This document shows positions 1-5,515 of a stretch of DNA of 6,686 nucleotides, piece by piece (positions within the stretch are counted from its first letter, which is position 1; each line of letters opens with the position of its first letter). Source of the stretch: Bacteroidota bacterium (GTDB lineage: Bacteria > Bacteroidota > Bacteroidia > Bacteroidales > CG2-30-32-10); NCBI GenBank assembly GCA_013334735.1, contig JAAXXA010000138.1, forward strand, positions 1 through 6,686, read 5' to 3'. The position numbers and the translations under genes are program-made. Under the pieces are notes generated by a model, which made no database searches, had not been told where the DNA came from, and saw only the letters and a program-made list of their open reading frames with translations.

Positions 1-4
1 AAAT

Positions 5-619
5 TTATTTTAACTTTATAACTTTAAAACCTATTAGAATTAGGGCAATAGAAGCTAATAATGCTAAAATTAAACCAAAGCCCGGGGTAGTAGATACTTG
101 AATGTACAAGATAGCCTGTTGCCCTGAAGTAAAAATTGTTATAAAAAAAATCAAACAGGATGCTGCAATACCAATGCTTGTAAACGAAGTTATTTGGTTA
201 CATAGTTTTTCGGTTAAGCCAATAAGCTGACCAAAAATAGTAAGAGCTGCAACAGCAAAAAAACCCATCAAAGCAAGAATACCAAATATTGAATTAAGTC
301 CATTAGCGGAAACACTTCCGCCAAAGCCCATATAAGCAGTACTTACATTAACCCAAGGTAAAAATGTACTTATTAAACCCAAAAAAGCAATACCTGCATA
401 TATCCAATCTTTTAAAGGTATTTTGGTAATATCAAACCCATTAACTACAGGTGGTTGGTTATAATTAACTCCCTGATCATAATTAGGATTAAAATTTTGT
501 TGTTGAGGAGGCTGTTGTTGAGGAGTAGGATCGGCAGGCATTTCAGCTATATTAAAACCACAAACGTGACAGAATTTAGCTCCTTCTTTGATAGGTGTTG
601 CGCATTTTGGACAAATCAT
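5..619 (-). CDS. Zinc-ribbon membrane protein, function unknown
   Basis: A 204-residue protein in three parts. Residues 1-22 form a zinc ribbon with two CxxC knuckles (Cys3/Cys6 and Cys17/Cys20), starting MICPKCATPI, a typical DUF-type 'double zinc ribbon' start. Residues about 28-60 are a low-complexity Pro/Gln/Asn linker, probably disordered. Residues about 72-204 hold four likely membrane segments (roughly 72-90, 110-130, 147-164, 180-199), ending in a basic tail (FKVIKLK). The ribbon probably sits in the cytoplasm, because there is no signal peptide and four segments return the tail to the same side. The ATG at 619 is fixed by the zinc ribbon beginning at residue 3. Such proteins are common but uncharacterised; a sensing or protein-docking role is a guess. 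No clear TAnnTTTG promoter was found upstream, and the nearest same-strand gene, carbamate kinase, ends 227 bp away behind a palindrome. Confidence 0.85.
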   Translation of the reverse strand: MICPKCATPIKEGAKFCHVCGFNIAEMPADPTPQQQPPQQQNFNPNYDQGVNYNQPPVVNGFDITKIPLKDWIYAGIAFLGLISTFLPWVNVSTAYMGFGGSVSANGLNSIFGILALMGFFAVAALTIFGQLIGLTEKLCNQITSFTSIGIAASCLIFFITIFTSGQQAILYIQVSTTPGFGLILALLASIALILIGFKVIKLK

Positions 620-674
620 AGTTTTATATATTTAATTAAACAATTTATTGAATTAACAGTTTAGTAATTTTTCA

Positions 675-749
675 GATTGCTTCATCCTCTTTCATCGGAT
701 TCGCAATGACGACAGTCCTTTCCGTCATTGCGAGCGCAGCGAAGCAATC
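675..749. repeat. Palindromic dispersed-type repeat
   Basis: The outer arms gattgcttc (675-683) and gaagcaatc (741-749) are exact reverse complements. So are the inner arms tcgcaatgacg (701-711) and cgtcattgcga (723-733), around an 11-nt loop. Each half can also fold on itself through attgc/gcaat (676-680 with 703-707, 727-731 with 744-748), so a cruciform is possible. The right half, cgtcattgcgagcgcagcga followed by agcaatcc, is the kind of sequence I recall seeing scattered between genes of many unrelated bacteria; that recollection is not checked here. It is markedly GC-richer than its surroundings. It may act as a terminator or mRNA-stability hairpin for carbamate kinase, but no clear U-tract follows. 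Confidence 0.75.
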
Positions 750-820
750 CATTGATAATTGCTGTGATAAAAAAAATCTATAAATTCAAAACAGTTTGAA
801 AGAAAGAACAAATTTATAAA

Positions 821-843
821 AATTACGAATTACGTATTACGAA
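821..843. repeat. ATTACG-type simple repeat, copy 1
   Basis: This is a short run built from attacg units (aattacgaattacg at 821-834, then tattacgaa). It sits directly downstream of the carbamate kinase stop codon. The same 14-mer occurs at 4296-4309, just after the TPR gene. Two copies in equivalent post-gene positions suggest a dispersed intergenic repeat family. Confidence 0.55.
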
Positions 844-846
844 ATA

Positions 847-1791
847 TTAATTTTGAATTATTTGTGTTCCGCAACCTTGATTACCAAGTTGTTTAGCTTC
901 GGTAATAATTGTGCATTTACCTCCATTTTCAACAAATTGTATAGCAGCTCTTACTTTAGGAGCCATACTTCCTTCGGTAAATTGTTTTTCGTTAAGATAT
1001 TTCTTAGCTTCATCAATAGTCATAGTATCAAGCTTAATCTCCTGAGGTGTATTAAAATTAAGAGAAACTTTTGAAATATCGGTAAGAATGTAAAACTCAT
1101 CAGCATTAATTTGTGTGGCAAGTAATGCAGAAGCCAAATCTTTATCAATTACGGCATCAATTCCTTCAAGGAAGTTAGGTCTTTTATAATATACCGGTAT
1201 TCCACCACCGCCAACAGCGATAACAATTTGTCCATCTCTTGCTAATTTTTCAATTGATGTTTTATTTCCAATAACCAAAGGTTTGGGTGAAGCTACAACC
1301 TTTCTCCATCCTCTGCCTTTTGGATCTTCTGCAAATACGGAATCACTTTCAGCAGCCATTTTGTCAACTTCTTCTTTTGAATAATAAGGACCGATAGGTT
1401 TTGTAGGATTTTTAAATGCAGGGTCATTTTTATCAACAAGAACTTCTGTTACAATAGTAATAACATCTCTGTCCAGTCCCCTGTCTTCAAGAATATTTCT
1501 TAACTGTTGTTCTATCATATACCCGATAAATCCTTGTGAGAATGCGCCGCAGATATCTACAGGCATTTCGGGAATACCATATAGTTTTGCCCCTGCAATA
1601 TTCTGTAATAAAATATTGCCTACCTGTGGTCCATTACCATGGGTGATTACCAGATTATAATCGTTTTTTATCAGCTCTATCAAGCTTAAGCAAGTATCGT
1701 AAACATTTTGTTCCTGCTCGCTGATAGTTCCTTTTTGATCTCCTCTAAGAAGTGCATTTCCTCCGAATGCAATAACTGCTAATTTTTTCAT
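847..1791 (-). CDS. arcC: Carbamate kinase
   Basis: A 314-residue protein, the usual length for carbamate kinase of the amino-acid kinase fold. The family catalyses the reversible reaction of ATP, ammonia and bicarbonate/carbamate with ADP and carbamoyl phosphate, and usually makes ATP at the end of arginine deiminase or purine breakdown. Visible motifs are the N-terminal AFGGNAL (8-14), THGNGPQVGN (50-59), QGFIGY (86-91), AVGGGGIPV (192-200), DKDLASALLA (216-225) and GSMAPKVRAA (274-283). The frame is open further upstream to 1950, but the ATG at 1791 is chosen. It starts MKKLAVIAFGG exactly at the family N-terminus, and the 53 upstream residues overlap the promoter and the divergent mtaB gene. 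No Shine-Dalgarno is present, as is usual in Bacteroidota. No arginine deiminase or ornithine carbamoyltransferase is visible nearby, so its pathway is unclear. The symbol arcC is by family only. Confidence 0.96.
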   Translation of the reverse strand: MKKLAVIAFGGNALLRGDQKGTISEQEQNVYDTCLSLIELIKNDYNLVITHGNGPQVGNILLQNIAGAKLYGIPEMPVDICGAFSQGFIGYMIEQQLRNILEDRGLDRDVITIVTEVLVDKNDPAFKNPTKPIGPYYSKEEVDKMAAESDSVFAEDPKGRGWRKVVASPKPLVIGNKTSIEKLARDGQIVIAVGGGGIPVYYKRPNFLEGIDAVIDKDLASALLATQINADEFYILTDISKVSLNFNTPQEIKLDTMTIDEAKKYLNEKQFTEGSMAPKVRAAIQFVENGGKCTIITEAKQLGNQGCGTQIIQN

Positions 1792-1813
1792 ATATTTATT
1801 TTTTTTGAGTGTG

Positions 1814-1845
1814 CAAACGTACATGATTTTTAACAAATACGCAAT
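1814..1845 (-). promoter_or_regulatory. Predicted arcC promoter
   Basis: On the minus strand TACGTTTG (1821-1814) matches the Bacteroidota -7 consensus TAnnTTTG exactly. ATTG (1845-1842) stands 20 nt upstream as a plausible -33 element, against the consensus TTTG with a 17-23 nt spacer. The transcript would start near 1807-1810, leaving a leader of about 15-20 nt before the ATG at 1791. That start would exclude the longer upstream reading of the kinase frame. Confidence 0.65.
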
Positions 1846-1860
1846 TTTAAGTAAATTTTT

Positions 1861-1868
1861 TACCTTTG
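1861..1868 (+). promoter_or_regulatory. Predicted mtaB -7 promoter element
   Basis: TACCTTTG matches TAnnTTTG exactly and ends only 6 nt before the mtaB ATG at 1875. Transcription would start about 3-7 nt after the element, so the mRNA would be leaderless or have a leader of a few bases. No clear -33 TTTG was found 17-23 nt upstream, where the sequence reads around caaatacgca. The element lies back-to-back with the divergent arcC promoter, and their -33 regions overlap. Confidence 0.6.
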
Positions 1869-1874
1869 CAATCA

Positions 1875-3158
1875 ATGGACGAAAAGAAAAAAATAGCATT
1901 TTATACTCTTGGCTGTAAATTAAATTTCTCTGAAACATCACAAATTTCAAGACAATTTGATGTTAACAAATTTGAAATAGTGGATTTCAAAGAAAAAGCT
2001 GATATATATGTTATAAACACCTGTGTTGTTACTGAAAAAGCAGAAAAAAAATCACGTTCCGCAATTCGTCAGGCAAAAAAAAGAAATCCTGATGCTATTA
2101 TAGCAGCTGTAGGTTGTTACTCCGAGTTAAAACCGGAAGTATTATCATCAGATAAAGAAACGGATGTAATACTTGGTACATCGGGCAAATTTGCATTAGC
2201 TGAAATATTAGATAACTTAAACAATAATATATTTTTAAGTAATATTGAAAGTAACCTTAAAGACAAATTTATCTCTTCATACTCGAGTGGCGACAGAACC
2301 CGTTCATTTTTCAAAATTCAGGACGGATGCGATTATTTTTGTTCATATTGCACCGTACCTTTTGCCAGAGGCAGAAGCAGAAGCGATACCATTGAAAATA
2401 CTTTGGAAAAAGCCCGTGAAATAGCTTCGGGCGGGATAAAAGAACTTATTCTTACAGGAGTTAATGTAGGGGACTTTGGAAGAAAGAACGGTGAAAAATT
2501 TATTGATCTTTTAAAAAAGCTTGATAACATTGAAGGAATTGAAAGGATACGAATTTCATCTATAGAACCCGATTTACTTACAAACGACATTATTGAATTT
2601 GTCGCATCGTCAAAAAAATTTCTGCCGCACTTTCACATTCCTCTGCAATCGGCTTCAGATAAGATTTTGCTTTCGATGAAACGCAAGTACGACACTGCTT
2701 TATTTTTAGAAAAAATAAAACTTATAAAAAAATATATGCCCGACTGTTGCATAGCTATTGATTTAATTGTAGGATTTCCGGGCGAAACGGACGAATATTT
2801 TGAAGACAGTTACAAATTTATTGAAGATTCCGATATATCATATTTACACGTTTTCACATACTCTGAACGCAAAAATACTGTTGCAGCCACGATGAATGAA
2901 GTAGTTCCGCATATTGAAAGAACTGCCAGAAGTAAAAAAATGCTTGCTCTTTCCGAAAAAAAGAAAAATACATTTTATGCCGAAAACTCCGGAAAAGAAA
3001 AATACGTTTTGTTCGAATCGGATAATGATAAAGGTATAATGTACGGCTTTACCGAAAATTATATTAAAGTAAAAACCGCCTTTGATCCTTCGCTAATCAA
3101 CCAAATTAAAAATGTGAAGCTGGGCAAAATCGCGAATGATGGGATTTTTATTGTTTAA
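1875..3158 (+). CDS. mtaB: tRNA t6A37 methylthiotransferase MtaB
   Basis: A 427-residue radical-SAM methylthiotransferase that converts t6A37 to ms2t6A37 in tRNAs reading ANN codons, stabilising decoding in the cytoplasm. The N-terminal UPF0004 domain (about 1-110) has three cluster cysteines: Cys14 in YTLGCKLN, Cys50 in INTCVV and Cys81 in AVGCYSE. The radical-SAM domain (about 140-360) has the CxxxCxxC triad Cys152/Cys156/Cys159 in GCDYFCSYC, plus IDLIVGFPGET (295-305). A TRAM-like RNA-binding tail covers about 365-427. LGCKLN in place of the GCQMN form typical of MiaB, and the overall length, point to MtaB (YqeV-type) and not MiaB or RimO. A TTG in frame at 1866 lies within the promoter element and is rejected. 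The ATG at 1875 puts the conserved KKKIAFYTLGC right at the N-terminus, as in the family. It stands alone, with 83 bp to the divergent arcC and 267 bp to the next gene. Confidence 0.96.
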   Translation: MDEKKKIAFYTLGCKLNFSETSQISRQFDVNKFEIVDFKEKADIYVINTCVVTEKAEKKSRSAIRQAKKRNPDAIIAAVGCYSELKPEVLSSDKETDVILGTSGKFALAEILDNLNNNIFLSNIESNLKDKFISSYSSGDRTRSFFKIQDGCDYFCSYCTVPFARGRSRSDTIENTLEKAREIASGGIKELILTGVNVGDFGRKNGEKFIDLLKKLDNIEGIERIRISSIEPDLLTNDIIEFVASSKKFLPHFHIPLQSASDKILLSMKRKYDTALFLEKIKLIKKYMPDCCIAIDLIVGFPGETDEYFEDSYKFIEDSDISYLHVFTYSERKNTVAATMNEVVPHIERTARSKKMLALSEKKKNTFYAENSGKEKYVLFESDNDKGIMYGFTENYIKVKTAFDPSLINQIKNVKLGKIANDGIFIV

Positions 3159-3225
3159 TTATAAAATAAGCGCCTAAAGTACTTGGACTTTTATATATTT
3201 GTACTTTAAATACTATACTGTAAAC

Positions 3226-3332
3226 GGGATAAATTTCTGCATTATAAGTCGGCAATCCTCAGTCGGCAGTTGGCAATATTTGCTGATTGTTTATTGCTGA
3301 CTGCCAACTTATATTATGAAGCATTTTATCCC
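3226..3332. repeat. Long imperfect palindrome (possible miniature element)
   Basis: The outer arms gggataaa (3226-3233) and tttatccc (3325-3332) are exact reverse complements. Next inward, tgcattataagt (3238-3249) faces acttatattatgaagca (3307-3323) with gaps. The core arms agtcggcagttggcaat (3261-3277) and attgctgactgccaact (3293-3309) match at 14 of 17 positions, around a 15-nt loop. Outside the arms, tatact and agtata may add to the stem. The left side also carries a direct repeat, agtcggca, at 3247-3254 and 3261-3268. The whole could form one long hairpin. It may be a non-autonomous mobile element, a repeat of the 'cagtcggcagt' type I recall from Bacteroidota intergenic DNA, or an mtaB 3' structure. 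No flanking target duplication was recognised. Confidence 0.6.
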
Positions 3333-3360
3333 ACACAAAGTATAATTAGTTGCATTTTAA

Positions 3361-3393
3361 TTTTGTTAATTATAAAACTTTTTTACATTTTTG
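3361..3393 (+). promoter_or_regulatory. Possible promoter of the TPR gene
   Basis: TTTTG (3361-3365) is followed after 18 nt by TACATTTTTG (3384-3393). This resembles the Bacteroidota TTTG/TAnnTTTG pair but has two extra T residues in the -7 element. It would leave a leader of roughly 28 nt before the ATG at 3426. Confidence 0.4.
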
Positions 3394-3425
3394 TAGTTTA
3401 TATGTCAAACTAAAACTGAAATTTT

Positions 3426-4289
3426 ATGAAACACACTTCTTTAAGCAAAATTTTTGCGTTTTCATTTTTTATTATAGCTAATGTAGTATTTGCGCAAGAC
3501 ACTACCAGTTTTAAAACTTATTATGATAACGGATTAAAAAATTACAAATCAAAAGAATTTACTGAAGCCATTGCCAATTTTGATAAAGCTATTGAAAAAA
3601 AATCAGAAGTAGCTTCAAATATGGCTGTTGCGTATTTTTACAGAGCTACCTGCAAAAGAATTGGAACTAAAGACAATCAGGGAGCATTGGCAGACTATGA
3701 TAATGCTATAAAAAATAAAGCTGATAATTCAGATTACTATTTAGGAAGAGCTCAAACTAAAGTTAATTTACAGGATATTACCGGCGCTATAACTGACTAT
3801 ACAATGGTTATCCAGTTAAAGCCCTCTTCAGAAAAGGGTTATTTTGACAGGGCAAATGTGAAATTTATGAATAAAGATTATAAAGGTGCAGAAGAAGATT
3901 TAAAATTAGCCGTTGAGAAAAAAGCAGATTATTATGAAGCGTATAATTTAAAAGGCAAGGCAAGACTTTATAATAATGATACTACTGGCGCTCTTGCTGA
4001 TTACAATATTGCGATTGGAATAAAACCAGATTACATAATAGCATACAATAACAGAGCGCAAATAAAATATGCCCAGAAAGATTACGAAGGCGCAAAAACC
4101 GATTACAGCAAAGCTATCGAATTGAAACCTGATGATGGAGCATCATACTTTTTCCGCGCTATAGTTGAAACTGTGCTTAAACAAAAATCTGATGCATGCG
4201 CTGATTTTATTAAAGCCAAAGAGCTTAAATATGCTAAAGCTGAAGATATGATTGCTAAATATTGTAAGGAAGCGCAACCTAGTAAGTAG
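3426..4289 (+). CDS. Secreted tetratricopeptide-repeat protein
   Basis: A 287-residue protein with a Sec signal peptide: basic start MKHTSLSK, hydrophobic core IFAFSFFIIANVV, and likely cleavage after VFA23 before Gln24. The mature part is almost entirely tetratricopeptide repeats, about seven units of 33-38 residues at roughly 30-63, 64-101, 102-135, 136-168, 169-202, 203-236 and 237-270. Recurring signatures are the GA.(A/T)DY and A(I/V)..KP positions, for example GALADYDNAI, GAITDYTMVI, GALADYNIAI and GAKTDYSKAIELKP. TPR arrays are protein-binding scaffolds, and no catalytic domain is present. It is likely periplasmic, since there is no lipobox cysteine at the cleavage site. Two cysteines near the end (Cys258 and Cys280) could form a disulfide. 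The partner is unknown. The gene stands alone, with 66 bp to the convergent GNAT gene. Confidence 0.9.
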   Translation: MKHTSLSKIFAFSFFIIANVVFAQDTTSFKTYYDNGLKNYKSKEFTEAIANFDKAIEKKSEVASNMAVAYFYRATCKRIGTKDNQGALADYDNAIKNKADNSDYYLGRAQTKVNLQDITGAITDYTMVIQLKPSSEKGYFDRANVKFMNKDYKGAEEDLKLAVEKKADYYEAYNLKGKARLYNNDTTGALADYNIAIGIKPDYIIAYNNRAQIKYAQKDYEGAKTDYSKAIELKPDDGASYFFRAIVETVLKQKSDACADFIKAKELKYAKAEDMIAKYCKEAQPSK

Positions 4290-4293
4290 AAAA

Positions 4294-4337
4294 ATAATTA
4301 CGAATTACGAATTAGCAATTACGTTAGCCGTAATTAT
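4294..4337. repeat. Inverted repeat between convergent genes, with ATTACG repeat copy 2
   Basis: Perfect 9-bp arms ataattacg (4294-4302) and cgtaattat (4329-4337) flank a loop made of further attacg units. The 14-mer aattacgaattacg at 4296-4309 is identical to the one at 821-834. The structure sits 4 bp after the TPR stop and 18 bp before the GNAT stop, so it could help end transcription of both. It has no good U-tract and an AT-rich stem, so terminator function is uncertain. Confidence 0.5.
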
Positions 4338-4355
4338 GGAACATTTGTAATTAAT

Positions 4356-4844
4356 TTAACTATGTAGAAACTGTTTGTTAAATATCAGCATCATCGGTAA
4401 ATATTTAATTCCATTTTCTTCTTGCATTTTATCTGTTTCAATGAAACCTAATTTTTTATAAATTGGAATTGAATACGGAGAAGCATGTACGTAAAATTTG
4501 TCAGGTTTTGAGCCTCTCCGGATTATCTCTTTTAATGATTCTTGAAATAGTCTTTTTGCTATGCCTTGTCCTTGATAATCTTTATCCACAAAAAGTAGTG
4601 AAATAAACTTATTATCTCTAATCTCGATCATTCCTACTAATTTTAAATCCATGAATGCAACCCACAAATTTATTTGATTACGTTGTCTTTCAGCAATTCT
4701 TGAGGGTTGTATCCATTCATAAAAAAATTTATTCCCTTCTTCGGAATAATCAATCGAAACAAACTCATCATATACTTTTTTTATCAGTTGATGAATCATT
4801 ATCTCCTGACCGTTTTTAAATTGTTCTATCCTGATGTTATTCAT
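4356..4844 (-). CDS. GNAT-family N-acetyltransferase
   Basis: A 162-residue, single-domain GNAT protein, which transfers acetyl from acetyl-CoA to an amine on an unknown substrate. The acetyl-CoA pyrophosphate loop is clear at residues 86-96: VDKDYQGQGIA fits the Q/RxxGxG/A rule with Gln91, Gly92 and Gly94. The C-terminal motif ASPYSIPIYKKLGFIETDK (121-139) contains the usual Tyr followed by a LGF turn. The preceding strands WVAF and LVGMIEI lead into the core. The start at 4844 gives a normal family N-terminus (NNIRIEQF). No ribbon-helix-helix antitoxin gene is next to it, so a TacT-type toxin reading is not supported. It is convergent with the TPR gene. Upstream lies a structured 515-bp gap, and no convincing promoter was seen. 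Confidence 0.9.
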   Translation of the reverse strand: MNNIRIEQFKNGQEIMIHQLIKKVYDEFVSIDYSEEGNKFFYEWIQPSRIAERQRNQINLWVAFMDLKLVGMIEIRDNKFISLLFVDKDYQGQGIAKRLFQESLKEIIRRGSKPDKFYVHASPYSIPIYKKLGFIETDKMQEENGIKYLPMMLIFNKQFLHS

Positions 4845-4888
4845 TCTATTTGATCATAAAGATTGGACGAGAGTATTTTTTATTATTG

Positions 4889-5072
4889 GCTATAACGGCG
4901 GGCGCTTTGCAGCGGGCGGAATTTACAGCACCGTTCCTATTACATGCTACAAAAATAAATTATTTTGATGAGCTTTACAAACCCATTGAACTCCGCATAA
5001 AATGAGCTTGCTATTATGCACTGGCGGAGCTACCCAAGTGTAATAGAAGCAGCTTGATTATGGAGTTACACT
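4889..5072. repeat. Cluster of inverted repeats, possibly attC-like or dispersed repeat
   Basis: The left unit has aacgg (4894-4898) facing ccgtt (4931-4935). Between them are two direct copies of gcgggcg (4898-4904 and 4912-4918) and a small hairpin cgct/agcg. The middle unit has ctccgc (4991-4996) facing gcggag (5024-5029), with the alternative inner pairing gcataa (4995-5000) with ttatgc (5014-5019). The right unit has agtgtaa (5037-5043) facing ttacact (5066-5072). The opening tataacgg and its partner ccgtt loosely recall integron attC core sites (RYYYAAC/GTTRRRY), and a lone GNAT gene is a typical cassette cargo. No integrase or second site is present, and the match to the cores is imperfect. 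A dispersed intergenic repeat is equally possible. Confidence 0.4.
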
Positions 5073-5313
5073 AAAATTAACTACAATGTTTTTTCTGGGT
5101 GGGAAAGTGGGTAAGCGTTTAAATTTTTATAGAAGGGAAGGAATTTTTCTTTGCCGAGAATAGGTTGCTGTATGTAGTGCGTAAGAAATGGAAAGCTTAT
5201 TTGCAGCCAAACACTTTTTAACTTTAAATTAAAGCTGCAAATGTGCTTTACATTGTGTACATGGTATATTACAGAGTATTTGTGCAAATGATATAAAATT
5301 TTCAGGTAAATAA

Positions 5314-5342
5314 TTTATGAAAAGAAAATTTTTGTATTTTTG
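5314..5342 (+). promoter_or_regulatory. Predicted promoter of the small Fic-antitoxin-like gene
   Basis: TATTTTTG (5335-5342) matches TAnnTTTG exactly. TTTA (5314-5317) sits 17 nt upstream as a near-match to the -33 TTTG. Transcription would begin about 5345-5349, giving a leader of roughly 11-15 nt before the ATG at 5360. A tandem direct repeat, TTTTTGTA (5329-5336 and 5337-5344), overlaps the element and could be an operator or chance in AT-rich DNA. Confidence 0.65.
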
Positions 5343-5359
5343 TATAAACAAACTAAATC

Positions 5360-5515
5360 ATGCCTAAAACTATTAAAATATATAAACCTACAGACGAAGA
5401 AATCTTTCAGGGAGTAATTAAATCATTTGAACTGGAAAATATTAGATTCACTCTCGATGAAGCCAAAGAGGCATTTAAAAATGCTTTGACCCGAATTAAA
5501 AAAGTGAAGAAATAA
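5360..5515 (+). CDS. Putative Fic antitoxin (small 51-residue protein)
   Basis: The frame begins MPKTIKIYKPTDEEIFQGVI and ends ALTRIKKVKK. Residues 22-27 read SFELEN, matching the (S/T)xxxE(G/N) inhibitory motif of Fic antitoxins. The motif lies at the end of a predicted helix (about 13-26), with a second helix at about 32-48 ending in a basic tail. Known antitoxins of this class (VbhA, YhfG) are about 50-65 residues, with the motif in the first half of a short helical protein. In them the motif Glu pairs with the second Arg of the Fic motif and blocks productive ATP binding. It has an exact TAnnTTTG promoter and lies tail-to-tail with the Fic gene, overlapping its last 20 bp, including both stop codons. 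Reading it as the antitoxin is inference from motif, size and position. The chief alternative is an unrelated small protein. Confidence 0.68.
   Translation: MPKTIKIYKPTDEEIFQGVIKSFELENIRFTLDEAKEAFKNALTRIKKVKK

Larger units (their letters stand above)
620..846. other. Intergenic gap with palindrome and ATTACG repeat
   Basis: This 227-bp gap lies between carbamate kinase and the zinc-ribbon gene, both on the minus strand. It holds an imperfect palindrome (675-749) and, next to the carbamate kinase stop, an ATTACG-type simple repeat (821-843). No credible coding frame was seen; open frames crossing it are overlaps of neighbouring genes. I did not find a convincing promoter for the zinc-ribbon gene. 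Confidence 0.6.
3159..3425. other. Intergenic gap dominated by inverted repeats
   Basis: This 267-bp non-coding gap follows mtaB. From left to right it holds a small 8-bp inverted repeat (taaagtac 3175-3182, gtacttta 3201-3208), a long imperfect palindrome (3226-3332 with possible outer arms to about 3346), and the probable promoter of the TPR gene. No coding frame is supported. Confidence 0.65.
4845..5359. other. 515-bp non-coding gap between GNAT and small gene
   Basis: The left part (about 4889-5072) is a GC-richer block of nested inverted repeats, described separately. The middle (about 5075-5300) shows one perfect 9-bp inverted repeat, atttgcagc (5199-5207) and gctgcaaat (5234-5242), enclosing a smaller one, ctttaa (5222-5227) and ttaaag (5229-5234). 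The right end carries the promoter of the 51-codon gene. The one open minus-strand frame (5081-5287) has no recognisable protein character or promoter and is not annotated. Confidence 0.5.

Noticed and set aside
455..664. A 69-codon plus-strand frame over the zinc-ribbon gene
   Set aside because: It is antisense to a well-supported zinc-ribbon coding sequence, and its Arg/Leu/Ile runs come from the Pro/Gln linker codons read backwards.
821..843. CRISPR-like repeats in the attacg runs
   Set aside because: The units are 7 bp with no unique spacers; this is simple sequence, not an array.
853..1074. A 73-codon plus-strand frame inside carbamate kinase
   Set aside because: It is antisense to highly conserved kinase motifs, with no promoter or domain.
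1866..1874. TTG start adding three residues to MtaB
   Set aside because: The TTG is part of the -7 promoter element TACCTTTG and would lie upstream of the transcript start; the ATG at 1875 fits the family N-terminus.
1792..1950. A 53-residue N-terminal extension of carbamate kinase in the same frame
   Set aside because: The family N-terminus begins at the ATG at 1791 (MKKLAVIAFGG). The extension crosses the predicted arcC promoter and the start of divergent mtaB.
2117..2590. Two minus-strand frames (2117-2314, 2333-2590) inside mtaB
   Set aside because: They are reverse-strand shadows of the conserved radical-SAM coding sequence.
4356..4844. GNAT protein as a TacT-type toxin
   Set aside because: No adjacent ribbon-helix-helix antitoxin gene and no toxin-specific features were seen; it looks like an ordinary single-domain acetyltransferase.
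5081..5287. A 68-codon open frame on the minus strand in the gap right of GNAT
   Set aside because: It has no recognisable domain, no promoter and no family resemblance, and it spans an inverted repeat; it is probably a chance frame.
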